Source: Anagrus nilaparvatae
Taxonomy: Eukaryota; Arthropoda; Insecta; Hymenoptera; Mymaridae
NCBI GenBank assembly: GCA_022575985.1
Contig: JAKSXM010000266.1
Location: 1,178,001-1,242,000, forward strand
Reading direction: 5' to 3'
Length of the DNA: 64,000 nucleotides
Part shown: positions 1-13,400 of the stretch, piece by piece
Layout: every line of letters begins with the position of its first letter
How positions within the stretch are numbered: position 1 is the first letter of the stretch
Program-made: the position numbers and the translations under genes
Notes under the pieces: generated by a model
Seen by the model: the letters and a program-made list of their open reading frames with translations, nothing else
The model's database searches: none
What the model was told of the DNA's origin: nothing

Positions 1-985
1 GATGAATGACCAAAGGGTAGTATTAACCGTATTCTCTTAAGAGCGCTAAGTCCAGTCACCCAGGTTACTTAATTTTCAAAATGCAAAATCTAAAAAATAT
101 GCTCAGGCTGATAAGTCTCTTGCTCAGCAAGAGACAAATTCGATTACCAATTCCGATCAAGTGAAAGCCTCGGTGGTTGGTACTGGTCCCAAGGATTCTG
201 AGGGGGGCCTAAAATTTTTCATGGAGATTTAGCATCTAACTCCGTCCTGGGTGGTGCTCCTGCAGATGGTGTTCCCCAAGAAGATAGCAGCAATTATGTG
301 CTTAATGCACCAAACAATTGTGCTGTCGAAAACAGCGATGGAACAGAAACTATTGTAAATGCTGTTAACATACCATTTTACCATGGTTATCATACCATGG
401 TTATCAGTAAGTCAACAGTAAGTTGGGTAGACCGTATTAAAATTATACAGGCCATAACCGACGACAGGAAGAAAGAGAATGTTCAAATAGACAAGTGTTA
501 ATCAAATCTCTTGAATCAAATCACTGTCGATTATAAAGAAAGCGTTTGAGGCCATAGAGAAATATCATTGCCAGATAAAAACTGAATGTAAAGCGCTGAC
601 TGCTCATTTTACAGAGGTATAGAAGAACGTTGTGATGCCAATCAAAAATGGTGTTTCAAAGTTCGAAAAAGTACTCGAGCAGTTAATCTTAATTAAGCAA
701 AGTTAATGAGGCCGAAATAATGGAGACTGTGCAATTACACAAATTCAAGGATGTAAGAAAATAGCTACCAAAGAGGACACGACCCCTTACTTCAGATGAG
801 GACTCACCAGATTCAAGACATACTATGAAAAAAGCTGCCGAGAATAACCAAAAGGGTATAGTAACACATTAGAATTGGAACGGGAAGCCGACTATGCCTA
901 AAAAAACTAGAGATCCAAATAGAGAAATCTAAAGAGGCAGAAAGCAGGGAAACTGCCCCAGTTACCGAGAGGCTCTGGCTGTGGC
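1..985 (+). pseudogene. Degraded LINE upstream part (possible ORF1 remains)
   Basis: The stretch has slightly higher GC than its surroundings and broken short reading frames on the plus strand, ending where recognisable endonuclease sequence starts. By position it should be the ORF1 (gag-like) part of the R1-type LINE that follows. I could not recognise a zinc knuckle here, so the ORF1 call rests on position only. Numerous stops and frameshifts show it is dead. Confidence 0.4.
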
Positions 986-1860
986 TAGAAGCAGGTGTCA
1001 TCGGGAAAATTCATACGACCAGACTTGCTGGTGAATTATTGCAACAGATTATTCGCGAAAAGGATATAAGTTCCTTTTATTAAACGAGCAACCTCACAAT
1101 TACAACCCGCAGGGCTGGCTTTCCAATGACACCAATGTTTGTGCCATATAGCTCCGAGGCAGAGTCCAAGCGTCCCGACAAGGGAGAGGCAATTGCCACG
1201 TGCGGCGAGACAATTTATGTAAGGTAAGACACATCGAAGCCAGGGTCTCCGGCAGCGTAATCTTCGGTGGAGACTTTAACGGTAGGGCTTTAGAGTAGAG
1301 CAAGCCTATAACCAACCCCAGGCGACGATGGGTACTTGAAAAGGTCACTAGATGCAAACTGGTGGTTCAGAATAGAGGAAACAGTCGTACCTACGCGAGT
1401 TCTAGGAGAGAATCCTCCATCCCTGATATAACCTTCGCAATAAAAGAAGCGTCTAGAAAGATCGGTGAACGGAAAGTGATAGATGGCGAAACGGGTAGTG
1501 ACCATAAATATATCACCTTCGGGGTGTTCTCATTCGATCTGAAATAGAGCATCTGTGAAGTACCTGGGAGTTCTGCTTGACATTAAGCTGAGCTTCTGAA
1601 ACAATTTCAGAAGACGAGTGAAAAAGATGCGTTAGTCGCATCCTTTCTGTCAAGGCTTATGGTCAACAGAGGTGTGGGCCAGGAAAGCGAAGACTTCTGA
1701 TGTCCGTGGTGAACTCTATTCTGCTATGCAGCTCGGAAGTTTGGGCGGACGCCACCCAAACCAAGAAATACAAGCAGAAGATCTGCTTTACAAAGAGGCA
1801 AGCGGCACTTAGGATCCCCATCGCATACCACACGGCACGCTATCAGTGATTTAGGTGGTA
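986..1860 (+). pseudogene. R1-clade non-LTR retrotransposon, endonuclease plus RT C-terminal remnant
   Basis: Translated across several frameshifts, 990-1550 matches an APE-type endonuclease of the R1 clade. It has a LLQQ-type N-terminal helix, a GGDFNGRALE active-site-like segment near 1270-1300, an SSIPDITF segment near 1410-1435 and a terminal SDH-like GSDHKYITF near 1495-1520. Directly after, 1552-1860 matches the C-terminal part of the same family's reverse transcriptase (KYLGVLLD, then a ysam-type segment). The catalytic RT core between them is missing, so a large internal deletion joined the two. In-frame stops include the TAG after ALE. This is a fossil. A related fragment lies at 40,503-40,850 on the other strand. 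Confidence 0.75.
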
Positions 1861-3850
1861 GTTAGTGTCCTTCCTATTGACCTGCTAGAATTGGAGCGCA
1901 ATTCCACGCCCACTCCAATGCTATGATTAAATGGCAGGGACAATGGGACAGCGACAAGAGTGGCTGGTGGACGCAGAGACTGATTCTGGTTCTGGAGGGT
2001 TCTGGAGAGGTTCTAGAGCTCCCAAAAAGCAGTGTCTCATCGAAATTTTTTTTTGCCAAAAAATATAAGGCTTAAGGATAATTTTAAGCCTGGTAAGAAG
2101 ATTTTTCACTAATAGCATTTGAGAAATCGATTTTTGAAAAAAAAAACAGCCTATCTTAGCGATTCCTCGCGTATGCGCTACTCAAAAAATGAAATTATGA
2201 AATAGAAATTTCCTATCCGGACCCTAAAAGAAAAAATTTTTTATGCTAATGTAAGTTAAAAATTGTTGGGAGGTTAAAAATTGGCCTGGTGACTTATTTT
2301 TGGTAGTACTTTAAGAAAAAAGCACTTTGGCGCAGTTTTGAAGACCCTACGATACAAGTCACCCACACTTCATTTACATCTACCCATATATATAGGGGCA
2401 TATCCATTACTTCTCATACAAAAATGTGCGCACCTATGACTCCGATCGGGCTCAAATTTTTAATTGTGGTTTGGGGTAATAAAAAACTCAGCCAGCCAAA
2501 ATGTCAGCTATTTCGCAGGACGGGTTGCCTCTAAAAGGTCCCAAAATAGCTGTTTTTAGCCAATTTTCAAGAATTTACTGGGCATCAAGGATTAATCCAA
2601 ATAACATTTGGATGGTCTCATTTTTTTGAACTGAACTTTCAACTGTTACCAAAAAAATTTTTTAAAGTTTCAAGGAATTGGTTTTTAATGTCATTGATTA
2701 ACGTAAGATTCATTTGATCGAAAAAAGCTAATTTTTGAACTTAAATTGTGACTCATAATCATTAGCTGAATACTTTCGATTAATATCGTTTAAAGCGTCT
2801 AGCAAATTACTTTTAAATGAGACCTTAAACATTAAAAAAGGTTATCAGGGACCTGAGATATAAGCAATTGAATATTACTTTTTTTTAAAATATTGTTTTT
2901 TTTTAACAACTTTAATCTTCTGCAAAATTTTTCTCTGAGCACTTTAAAGGCTGAAAATTTCAGGAAAGCTTTTTTTGATATTAAAAAATATCCCTTGAAA
3001 ATTTGGGCGATGGTGTTGGCCTATGTTTGTATATATAGGACTCTGAAAATGTTCAATAATTGGACCAATATTGGCCAATAAGTAGTTAAGGGGTAAGCAA
3101 AAAATTTTTCTTCTACAATATTGGAATAGCCAGGGAAAAATTAACTCAATTTGAAAAAAAGAATTTTTGTTTTTGACCCAAAAATAAGCAAGTTATCATC
3201 ATTTTAAAATTTTTTTAAAAAATGTCAAAAAATCCCAGTATTAGGGTCATTATACAATAGTCTAACTTTAAACAATGGTAAATCGCTTATTTGCCGGTCA
3301 AAAATAAAATTTTTTTTTTTTTATTTATTTAAATTTTTTTTTGGGTTATCCTCTATGAGCAACCTTGTTGATCTAAAATTTAAACATAACAAAAAATTTT
3401 GCCAATAAATTTATATAAGTAGACCTTAAATGTTTTTATTTTTATTTATTTAATATTATTAATTTTTTACCTATCCATAGCAAGTGGAAGTACATCTGAA
3501 AACTCCAAACCAGGAATAATTTGACGATCAAGCTCCTAAACATTTTTATAAACACCTTTTATACATTAGATTTACGTCCCTAACTTCTAAAACGTCACCG
3601 AATGGGCTGAAATTTGCCATGGTATCTTGGTATCATGTATACAATAAAATACTCCATGAAGAGCTAATTTCAAGCTCTTTTTTTTTTAATCACCCTAATA
3701 TAGATAATAAGAAAGCAATTTTCGAAGTAACAAAAAGAGATACACCATCTCAAATTTAACCGCGAATTTAAAAAATAAAAATAATTTTTAAATATATAAA
3801 CTTATAGAACAGAAACCATTATTATTTATTAATAAATTTATATAAATATT
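1861..3850. other. Gene-free repeat-derived DNA
   Basis: No supported gene. Short open frames here are AT-rich chance frames. The segment near 2430-2470 (a GATCGG-CTCAAATTT core) resembles the ends of the foldback element at 26,985-27,800 and suggests an old relative of that family. Confidence 0.5.
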
Positions 3851-3851
3851 A

Positions 3852-4172
3852 GCCTAAATAAAATAAATTTCATTAAAACTGACCTCTTAACAGCCAAATT
3901 CTAGGCCAAAAATCAAAAAATTACACCAATTTTAAAATCTATATTGCAATTAATACTTTACTTTTACACTGTTAACAGTATCCCAATATTGATTTCAACA
4001 ATCTTAAGCCAAATTTAATTTAATGTCATTAAAATTGACCTCATAACGGCAAAAAATCGGCGAACTCTAGGCCAAAAATCAAAAAATTACACAAACCAAT
4101 CTGTATTCCAATCAATATTTTACACTATGAACAGCATTCCGATATTAATTCCAACAATTTTACTATATATTA
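3852..4172 (+). repeat. Two-copy tandem repeat, ~160 bp unit
   Basis: A segment with AGGCCAAAAATCAAAAAATT, a TTGACCTC/CTGACCTC start and a cluster ending in CAACAATTT or CAACAATCTT occurs twice head to tail (about 3,855-4,015 and 4,017-4,170), with roughly 80 percent similarity by eye. Confidence 0.6.
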
Positions 4173-4239
4173 AGATTCCCTAAACGCGTATTATTATAAA
4201 TCCCATTGCGTAGGCAAAAAAACAGAGGACCCACAGAGG

Positions 4240-4455
4240 GTAAAGTCTGATAAAGCTAATTTTTAAGGAGTGCACTGAATTTATAATATTATTCAAAAAG
4301 GTTTCATGGGGGCACAAGTAGGTTGAGAGGTAGGTACTGTGATAGTTGACGACTTGGCATTATCGCTGAAGTTTATTTTCATCCCTTTGTTAATTGATAA
4401 AAGATATTTTTACAAAATTTTCTCTTTTAATATTTAAATTTTGATAAAGTTTACT
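4240..4455 (+). repeat. Interspersed repeat, inverted copy at 39,885-40,055
   Basis: Shares AAAGTCTGATAAA, a GTGCACTGAATTTATAATAT segment and TTAATATTT...GATAAAGTTTA with the reverse complement of 39,885-40,055. Two copies in opposite orientation 35 kb apart indicate a dispersed element of unknown class. Confidence 0.55.
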
Positions 4456-4639
4456 CTTTTTTGTGTAGAAAATAATGTTTTGTGTAGTTATACTATAAGA
4501 TACGATAAGATAAAGTTTATTTGCACCAAATACAAAAAAACGCTGCCAAGTGATTGGCACTATGGTTCCTCATCAACAATAGCAAAATATTTATAATGGT
4601 CTACTTTATCTAATAAAAATGATGTTTTTTCAATTTTTT

Positions 4640-6543
4640 TATATGAAAAATATTCAAAAAAAAAATTTGAAAAATCAGAATCAGATGGAAAAAATCCTTT
4701 AAAAACAATAATTCTAGATATTAGTACTTTCATAGAAATAAATTAAGTTCTACATCCAAAAAGAAAAAAAATTATTGTGTTTTTTTAATTTTTGTATACA
4801 AAAAATTTTGAAAAAAAAAAAATTTCAAAAAAATTACATATCAGATAGAGAAATCCTTTAAAACAATAATTCTGGATATTAGTATTTTCATATAAATAAA
4901 TTAAGTACTAAGTCCAAAAAGAAAAAAAATTATTGTGTTTTTTTAATATTTTTATACAAAAAATTTTAAAGAAAAAAAATTTTAAAAAATTACATATTAA
5001 ATGGAGAAATCCTTTAAAAACGATGATTCTGGATATTAGAACTTCCCTAGAAATAAATTAGGTATTACGTCCAAAAAGAAAAAAAATTATTGTATTTTTT
5101 AAATTTTTTTATTAAAAAAATTTTGAAAAAAAAAATATCGAAAAATTACGTATCACATGAAATAATCATTTAAAAACGATAATTCTAAATATTCGTACTT
5201 TCGTAGAAAAACATTAAGTACTACATCCTAAAAAAAAAAAAAAATTGGCATTTTTTATATTTTTTGGTGGCAAAAATTTTGAGAAAAAAATTTTCAAAAA
5301 ATTAAGTATCAGGTCCAAAAAATTACTTTTATAGAGGTTCTTAAAACTAGTACTTCCATGGAAGCAAATTATGTACTACGTTCAAAGAAAAAAAAAATTG
5401 GTGTTTTTTGTATTTTTTTATGACAAAAATTTTGGGAAAAAATTTTTCAAAAAATTAAGTATCAGATTCGAGATATCGAGTAAAAACCATACTTTCAAAT
5501 ATAAGTACTTTTATGGAAATAAATGAGGTATTACACCTAAATTAAAAAAAAAAAAAAAGTATTTTGAAATCTCTTGATGAAAAAATTTTTGAAAAAAAAA
5601 TTAGATCTTAATTCCATAATGGTTGTTAAATACTACCGATTGCAAAATTTTCAAATATTAGTACTTTCATGGAATTAAAGGAAGTATTACACTAAAAAAA
5701 AAAAAATATTACAGATTTTTTAATTTTTTTGTTTTTTTAATTTTGAGAAAAAAAATTTTGAAGAAAAAAAAGTATCAGGTCCAAAAAATTACTGTAAACG
5801 AGGTTCTTAAAACTAGTACTTCCATGGAAATAAATTAGGTACTACGTCCAAAAAGAAAAATAAGTTTCGTATTTTTTGTGTTTTTTTGTGAAAAAAATTT
5901 TCAAAAAATTAAGTGTCAGATTGGAGATATCAAGTAAAAACCATACTTTCAAGTATAAGTACTTTCATGGAAATGAATGAGGTATTACATCCAAAATAAA
6001 AAAAAGGGGGGGGGTTTGAGATTTTTTTATAAAAAAATGTTTGGAAAAAAAATTAGGTCTTAATTCGATAATGGTTTTGAAATATCACTAGTTACAATAT
6101 TTTCAGATATTAGTACTTTCATAGAATTAAATGAGGTATTACACCAAAAAAAAAAAAAATATTGCATTTTTATTTATTTTTCTATTTTTTTAACTTTGAA
6201 AAAAAAAATGTTGAAAAAATTAAGTATCAGATCCAAAATATACTTAAAACTAGTACTTCCATAGAAATAAATTAGGTACTACGTCCAAAAAGAAAAAAAA
6301 AATTACTATTTTTTGTATTTTTTTGTGAAAAAAATTTTAGAAAAAAAATTTTTAGAAAATTAAGTATCCGTTTCGAGATATCGAGTAAAAATCGTACTTT
6401 CAAATATAAGTACTTTCGTAGAAATAAATGAGGTATTACATCCAAATTAAAAAAAAAAAAAGTAGTTTGAGATTTTTTTATGAAAAAATGTTTGAAAAAA
6501 AAATTAGGTCTTAATTCCATAATGGTTGTGAAATTTCACGAGT

Positions 6544-6623
<80 letters not shown>

Positions 6624-6735
6624 GACTTTTTTTAAAAACCGGTTTTTTAGCTTCCTGAGGTCCCAAAACGTGCTTATATGCCAAAAAATCAAAAATCAAA
6701 ATTTCACCTATCACAAAGGTTCCTCTATGAGGAAC
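4640..6735 (+). repeat. ~155-bp satellite array with fixed terminal module
   Basis: About a dozen head-to-tail units carry TAGTACTTTCATAGAAAT, AAATTAGGTATTACGTCC-type and long A or T runs. Anchor positions (about 4740, 4897, 5050, 5210, 5360, 5517, 5672, 5828, 5977, 6130, 6268, 6420) give a 140-160 bp period. A TCTTAATTC-ATAATGGTT variant recurs about every 450 bp (5608, 6056, 6506), so units are organised as trimers. The array ends with a (CA)n tract, then a module containing AAAACCGGTTTTTTAGCTTC and TCCTCTATGAGGAACC. The same ending occurs near 12.6 kb and 14.7 kb. Confidence 0.75.
6553..6620. repeat. (CA)n microsatellite
   Basis: Uninterrupted CA dinucleotides for roughly 65 bp inside the terminal module of the satellite array. 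A shorter, partly degraded counterpart lies at 14,620-14,650. Confidence 0.9.
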
Positions 6736-6846
6736 CAAAAATATACATAAAATATACATGTACATAAAATATAATAATCGTATAGTGTATAATTGGGTAT
6801 AACAATGATTTGGTATATATTCAGTTTACATATAATTTATTTAAAT

Positions 6847-8196
6847 TTAAAATATGGTGGACCAGTATACTAAAAGAACCAGTATACTAAAATTTATTGC
6901 ACCTATAATAAGTGAGTAAACAATTAAAAAGTAAATAAAGCGTATATTAATCAACAACAGGCTTCGGCCATCCAATTTCGATTCTTTGGTATGAAGGTGC
7001 TTAAAAAGTGCAGCTTTAAAACGACTTAAAGAAGGGCGGTTTCGAATAGAAATGGGTAGTGAATTCCATTTTTTTACCCCCAATACCTGAAAAGAATTAG
7101 CCCCTCTCCCCTTTGTGATATCAGGTACTGCCTGTTATTATTATTATTATTATATGAACTATTAATATTATTTTCATATGAGCTTCTCTTATAGTTTGCT
7201 CTATAATTTTGCCTTTTTTCTGTGGATATTTTCTTACAGCATATCTTAGTTTTTCTGAATCTTCAAAATTTTTAGACTCAGCCTTCTTTCTGACTCTTGC
7301 GTCACTACCTGTTCGAATTTCTTTTATGCAATAAACAGATTCTTGCATAGTTGCAGATACTTGATCTCTTAGTGCATTAACATCGATTGGATTAGTTTCA
7401 GCTGCGCATATATTAATGATATTATTCTTTTGCCTATTAGGGCTTGGTGTGTCAGCTGACTCTTGTAATAATGACCGATCTTTTGACCCTGGTAAGATAT
7501 GTTGTACCGAAATTATTGTGGCTCAAACTTGGTATTTGACTTTTTCTAGTTGAGCTTAAAATTTGATTTTCTGCTGCCAATCCCCCTCTAGGTGGAACGT
7601 AAGGGGAACTGGAAAAGTCTTGATTTTCTGCTTGGTTTTGAAAAGTAGTTGACCTTTTATTATCTTGGTTATCATTAATTGCAAACCCGATTGACCTTTT
7701 GTTTTTCAATGGACCTGTACTCTGAATGACTGCTTGAGGATGATTTTCCATGTTTTCAGTCCTTTTATTTTGTATCTGTTCTTCATTTTCTGTGGTTTTT
7801 GATGATGAAGTAGCGTTTCAATCTACTAGCGAATCAGCTGCTATTCTTGTTGCTACTTCTTTAAGTTGAGAATGTCGTAATTTATCAATTTCTTCTTGGG
7901 GTATGTCTATATTCTCTACAAAAGATGAGGTTATATGAACCTAATAATTTATTTTGTAGGGCCAACATATTACTACAAATTTTTTCCCTATCTTTGAATT
8001 TAAGTTCCTCTAATAACTCTTTATTTTTTTCTTCTAGTTACTTGTATATCTAGCTAGAAATTCTAGCTAATAAATTTTGATTATTGGAATCGAGAGAGTT
8101 AGGGTCAAAAGAATTAATGTCGCTATTATAGAATGTACTTGCATTAATGACCTGCTACTAGATTCTCTTGGTGTTGCTTCTCAGTTTTGGAGGCAT
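6847..8196 (-). pseudogene. Degraded LINE: ORF1-like protein and ORF2 C-terminus
   Basis: Read on the minus strand, it starts at 8196 with MPPKLRSNTK and continues through broken frames with a charged, coiled-coil-like part (LEEKNKELLEELKFKDREK) and a Gln/Asn/Ser-rich part (about 7750-7450). It ends in a basic segment (7350-7150). Immediately downstream, 7083-6847 encodes the motif WNSLPISIR followed by SLSRFKAALFKHL. This is the typical extreme C-terminus of the reverse transcriptase ORF of jockey/CR1-like LINEs. The endonuclease and RT between the two are absent, so this is ORF1 joined to an ORF2 tail by internal deletion. Family assignment of the ORF1 part is inferred from this arrangement. 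Confidence 0.6.
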
Positions 8197-8199
8197 TTT

Positions 8200-10480
8200 G
8201 TTTTAGTTAGTTGTAGAAAATGTAAACAAATTTCTTCTTAGATTCCTTGAGATACGTTAAAGACTTGAATATCTTGAGTATTTTGAAAAAAATTCTTGAT
8301 TATATTGTTGAGGTATTTAAAAAAAAATTATTTAAATTCAGATATTAAGGAATTTTTTATTGTTTTTATAAATTGGGTTCGTATGCCCCCAAATGATCTA
8401 CAAGTTGACAGCATTATTTGAGAAATTGCCTAAGATACTTATTTTATGACATTGTCGTAACACTGAACTAAACTAGTACCCTTAAAAAAAATCTGAGCAA
8501 TTAATTATGTGCTAGTTAGAAAAATACAAAAATATTTTAATTTACCTTTCTAGAGGTTCAGAAAAGTTCTCTGCACGTTTGTCAGTCATTGACAACATCA
8601 ACTCAAAAAAATACTAAATGAAGCTACAATATTTAGCCCATTACTCTGAATCCGACAAGAATAAATAAAAATAACTATATTCATCGTTTTTAGTTATCCA
8701 AAAGTATGCAGAATCCCTTTTAAAATAATTTCTAAACATTTTTACTACGCAGCAAGTTTTCGAAATCAAAAACTGTCCAATTTGTGATATTTTTACCACT
8801 GAAATAAGCTCTTGTTTTAAAAAAATAATTCAAAATAAATGATTCCATCATTTTTAGCGACTAAAAAAACTATGAAATGCCCCCCCAAATTTTATTTTTA
8901 TGTTGTCTTTTAAATTTAGTAGCTTTAGTCCCACTTGACGTTCCTGAGCCCATTTTCAAAAATCGAAAACGCTTTGGCGCTGTCTAACGACAAATTATAT
9001 TTAGATGCGGTTTAGGTAGAACTTATTTTTTCATTAAATGATATCCGAAAACGCTTAAGCACCTTAAAAAATCGAAAAAACGTTTTTTTGACAGTGTAGT
9101 GATATCATTTAAAAGAGAGGAAGGGTATGGGCGCGAAAGCGCATAGTCACGTTATAAAATAGCTCCGTGAAAAATAGTTATTATTTACAGAAAAAGTTTA
9201 AAAAATACCAGAAAAATCGGTCAAAAACGTCAAAATAAAATTTATTAAATAAATAAAAATAAAAGAAAAACTCCATCATAAAAATTAAATCAAGGTTAAA
9301 AGAAAGATAAAAGTTGAGAAAAAGTTAGGTTAAAAATGTGGCTTGTATAGATCAAATTATAGTATTTATAACACAAGAGTTTAAAATATACAAACAATTG
9401 ATATAATAATAGGTAATGATAACAGTATTAAAAATAGTCTTGATGAAAATGCCGTTTTTTGCTTAAAATATATTGAATAGTGAAGAAAAAAAAATAGGGT
9501 TAAATCCCAAAAATTTATTTTAATAGTAAAGGGTAAAATAGCAATTTTCATAAAGAAGAAATTAAAACAGAGTAAGTAACTTATAAACTTCTAATCACAT
9601 CATTTACAATGAAAAGAAGTGAATTTGTAAGCGAACAGCAATTTAAAACAGTAAATACAAAACATTATAAACAGATATATCATGAAAACAGCACCAGCGA
9701 TTGCAAAAAGGGTGACACATCCTCAACCCATTAAAATATAAAAAGGGATTTCTTAATAGGAATTCCTTGAGAAATAAATTAAAATAGTGCAGTGATGTGC
9801 CAGCATATGTAATTGTTAGTGATCTTTGTCAACAGATATTGAAAACAGAAAAATTAAAAAGCAAAGAAATTCAAAAAAATAGAAAATTGAAGAAAATACA
9901 AGAAATAGATCTAAAGAATTTTTCCTAATTTTAAGTTCATAATATATAATTTTAATTTAAAATCAAAACATGTTCTTTAAATAATTTTTATGTTTATACT
10001 TTAAATTTTGTATTAACTTATTTCAATCTTGTAACAATTATGTATATAATTTGACAAGAATAAAATTATTACTATTATATGGACCAATCTCCATAAAAGT
10101 AACAAAAAAATATATATATATATTACTAAGATATATTTATAGAATCTATTGGACGTTCTGAGCATGTGCAAGGATTACACTTTTTTCATGATATACCATC
10201 ATGCAATTAAAATTTTGTAAACTCGCGGGTTTTTCTAAAGCAATGTAGAAAACTACATTGTTGATGTTTCGTTAAACCTGTTATCTCTCTCTTACTCATC
10301 AGATTGGCTTTTTAGAGATAACAGGCCAAAGCCAATGACATCAGATTTTGTTAGTCGAGACTTTCTTTATATACAGAATGGAAGTGTATTTTGTCGCTTA
10401 CGAGAGCGACAGCTGAAGTATAGCCATCTGTTATTGTTGTTATTGGTTGATTTTTTGTCCTTTTCCAACCATTACATTAT
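8200..10480. other. Gene-free AT-rich region
   Basis: No supported coding sequence. Short inverted motifs occur near 8,960-9,100 (CGAAAACGCTTTGGC and CCGAAAACGCTTAAGC). The last part, 10,190-10,480, is less AT-biased and lies directly before a possible first coding exon, so it may contain that gene's promoter and 5' leader. I see no TATA box in a convincing position. Confidence 0.4.
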
Positions 10481-10489
10481 AGTTTTAGT

Positions 10490-13400
10490 ATGAATTTATC
10501 GCTTTTAAATGCTCGCGCTGATGCAATTTTAAAAAACTACCTACTAGAGTTAAAATTGGTAAGAAAAAGTAAAAGTAAAAAATAAACAATTTTTTTTTTT
10601 AGATGAATTGTAAATTGTAAAATTGAAAAATATTAAGGAAAGCAAAACTTTGATTTAAAAAATTATGTTTTTTTAAATTTTATATTTTTGAAATTCAGTT
10701 TAGCGCAACTCATACCTATTGTAGACAAAATATTTATTGTCAAACATAAAAAATTTCTACATGACAATATAAGAAGTCTCAAGCCGGTATTAAAATTTAA
10801 AAATTTTTACTAATTATAAGGAGGATTCATCATTGACATGTGAGTGAGTCTGGTGCCCCCCGTTTCATGCGCTGTTTAAGGACAAGTTAAGATTAGTTTT
10901 ATAATAATAATAATTATGGCGTCGATAAGGTAGAAAATTTGCAAAATTATTAATTAAATTAGCGAGTATTTAATTATTTTAAAAATTAAATGTCCACGAC
11001 ACTCGATAATTGTAAAATTGATTCGATTACCAATTTTAGATAAATTGCTTTCCATAATTTCCAAGTAAATTGCTTTTTCCTAAAATTATTAATGAAAAAA
11101 GCAACTTTCTCAAAAAATAACGTATAGAATTAAATGAAACTTTGTATCCGACTTTATTTTATGATTATCTAGGGCAGTCCATTCTTCATTGTTTAATTGA
11201 TTAAATTTTTTTTTTCTTTTATAAATATAATATACCAACTGATAAAACAGAATTGTCTCTCTTTTATTTCAAAATAAACAACAGTAGAGGTTGCAACAAG
11301 TTTTTTCTGGGTTAATTTTATCAAATTAATTTTTTTTTTGAAAATTTTTGCTGCTAAAAAATACAAAAAACGCCAATTTTTTTTTTCTTGAACGTAATAC
11401 CTAATTTATTTCAAAACATTTGCCAGCAAAAAATACAAGAAACAATAAATTTTTTATTCTTTATGGACGTGTAGTACCTAATTCTTTTCTATGGACGTAC
11501 TAATTTTAGAAATTGAACATAACTACGCCAGCTACACCAAAACCTGTCTAACAGACATAATTATCATAAAAGAAGATTATGTACTGGTTTTAAAAAATCA
11601 TCATTTGAATCATTTCATAATATAAAATTCATTTTTCATTTAAACTAAAATATATTTCAGCCAAAGCAGTCTCATCCAGTTGTTACAGATCCTTTACTTG
11701 TGACTAGTGTTAAAGAAGAAGAAGAAATAGCAAAAGGTTGAATTAAATTTAAAATATTTTCTTTTAATAAAAACACAGAATTAAAATTATTTTTTTATAA
11801 CTTGTTTTTAATATAAATTCACAATCTTTTCATTCCCGGCTAGTGCCAAGGCCATTACATTTAATGTTTTTATTTTAACTAAATAACAAACTTCTCAATA
11901 AACTGACCACAATTTATACTCCCTGCGAGTTATTTATATTGGTGGATTACTGTATTATGGTACTGAGTGCATTTTTGATCACAAAAAGCTTTTACAAAAA
12001 ATTTTTATCATTTAATCTTAATAAACGATTAAATTTTTTTTTTCTTTAAGAACAAGTATTAAATAAATTAATATGATTTCAGTAAATATATTAGATGTTT
12101 CAGATCTAAATTGGTGGAAGAAATTTAAAACATTAATTTTTTGAAACTTAAAATAAAAAGAGATACTTATTGCTTGTAATGATATCTAGGTTTGCATCAA
12201 GCTTTATTACAATACTCCAAACAATAAATCGTTTTAAAACTACTAATATGCTGAATAATTATCCTTGAGACATAATGATTCAAGTTTTTTCAGTTATTTT
12301 TTACTGAAAATACCTAAATCATTCTGTCCCAAGTTTAATTATTAAGCAAATTCTGTTTACAATATGAAAATACTACAAAAATTTACTTGCATGGATAAAA
12401 ATGAGAGTTTACATCCAAATTAAAAAAAAAAAAAAATACCTGAAGATTTTTTGGTGAAAAAAATTTTATAAAAAAAATAGGTCTTAACGTCATAATGGTT
12501 GTGAAATATCACCGGTGACAGTGCTACATACATACATACACACTGAGGTCTCAAAACGTGCGTATATGTCAAAAAATCAGAAATTAAAATTTCACCTAAA
12601 ACAATGGGTCCTCTATGAGGAACCAAAATCATAAATATTTCACTCTAGAGTAAAATTAATATTGATTCTCTGCAATATAAAAAAACAGCAAAAATTTCAA
12701 TCTATAATGTTAGTTGTTTTATATATGAAAAAACTCAAAAATTTCACCATATATAGAGTATAATGGATATCGGCTGTCCTATTTATGAAAACATTATAAA
12801 AATTATAAAAGTTTATAAAAAATATTATAAAAGTTTAACTCGATTGTAAAATTCATATTGATTGTCTACAATATGAAAAAAATGAAAAAATTTCAACCTA
12901 TATTGTTGACTGTTTTTTATATGAAAAAACCCAAAAAATTTCACTATAGAGTAAAATGAACATCTTCTGTCCTATTTATGAAAAAAAAAAATAATAAATA
13001 TTTCACTCCAGAGTAAAATTCATATTGATTGTCTACCATATCAGTTGTGATGAATATGAAAATAGAAAATATTTAAATATTAATTATCTACAATATGAAA
13101 AAAACTGGAAATTTTGTTAAAAAAGCTGCATATCACTATATTTTATTTTCAATTATTATTTATTATCAATAATTATTTATGTTATAAAATATACCGCATT
13201 AGTTATAAATATTTATAAATAATCATGTAACTTTTTCTTAATATGAATTATAAAATTTTTTTGTTAATTTTAGAAGTATAAAATTAATTCTGTTCTCATT
13301 CATTTTTAAATAAAATTAAATTGCATTTAAATCACGTATAATTAAATTTATTATAATCAACTACATATGATTAAAATATAAAAAAATTAATGCACAAGAG

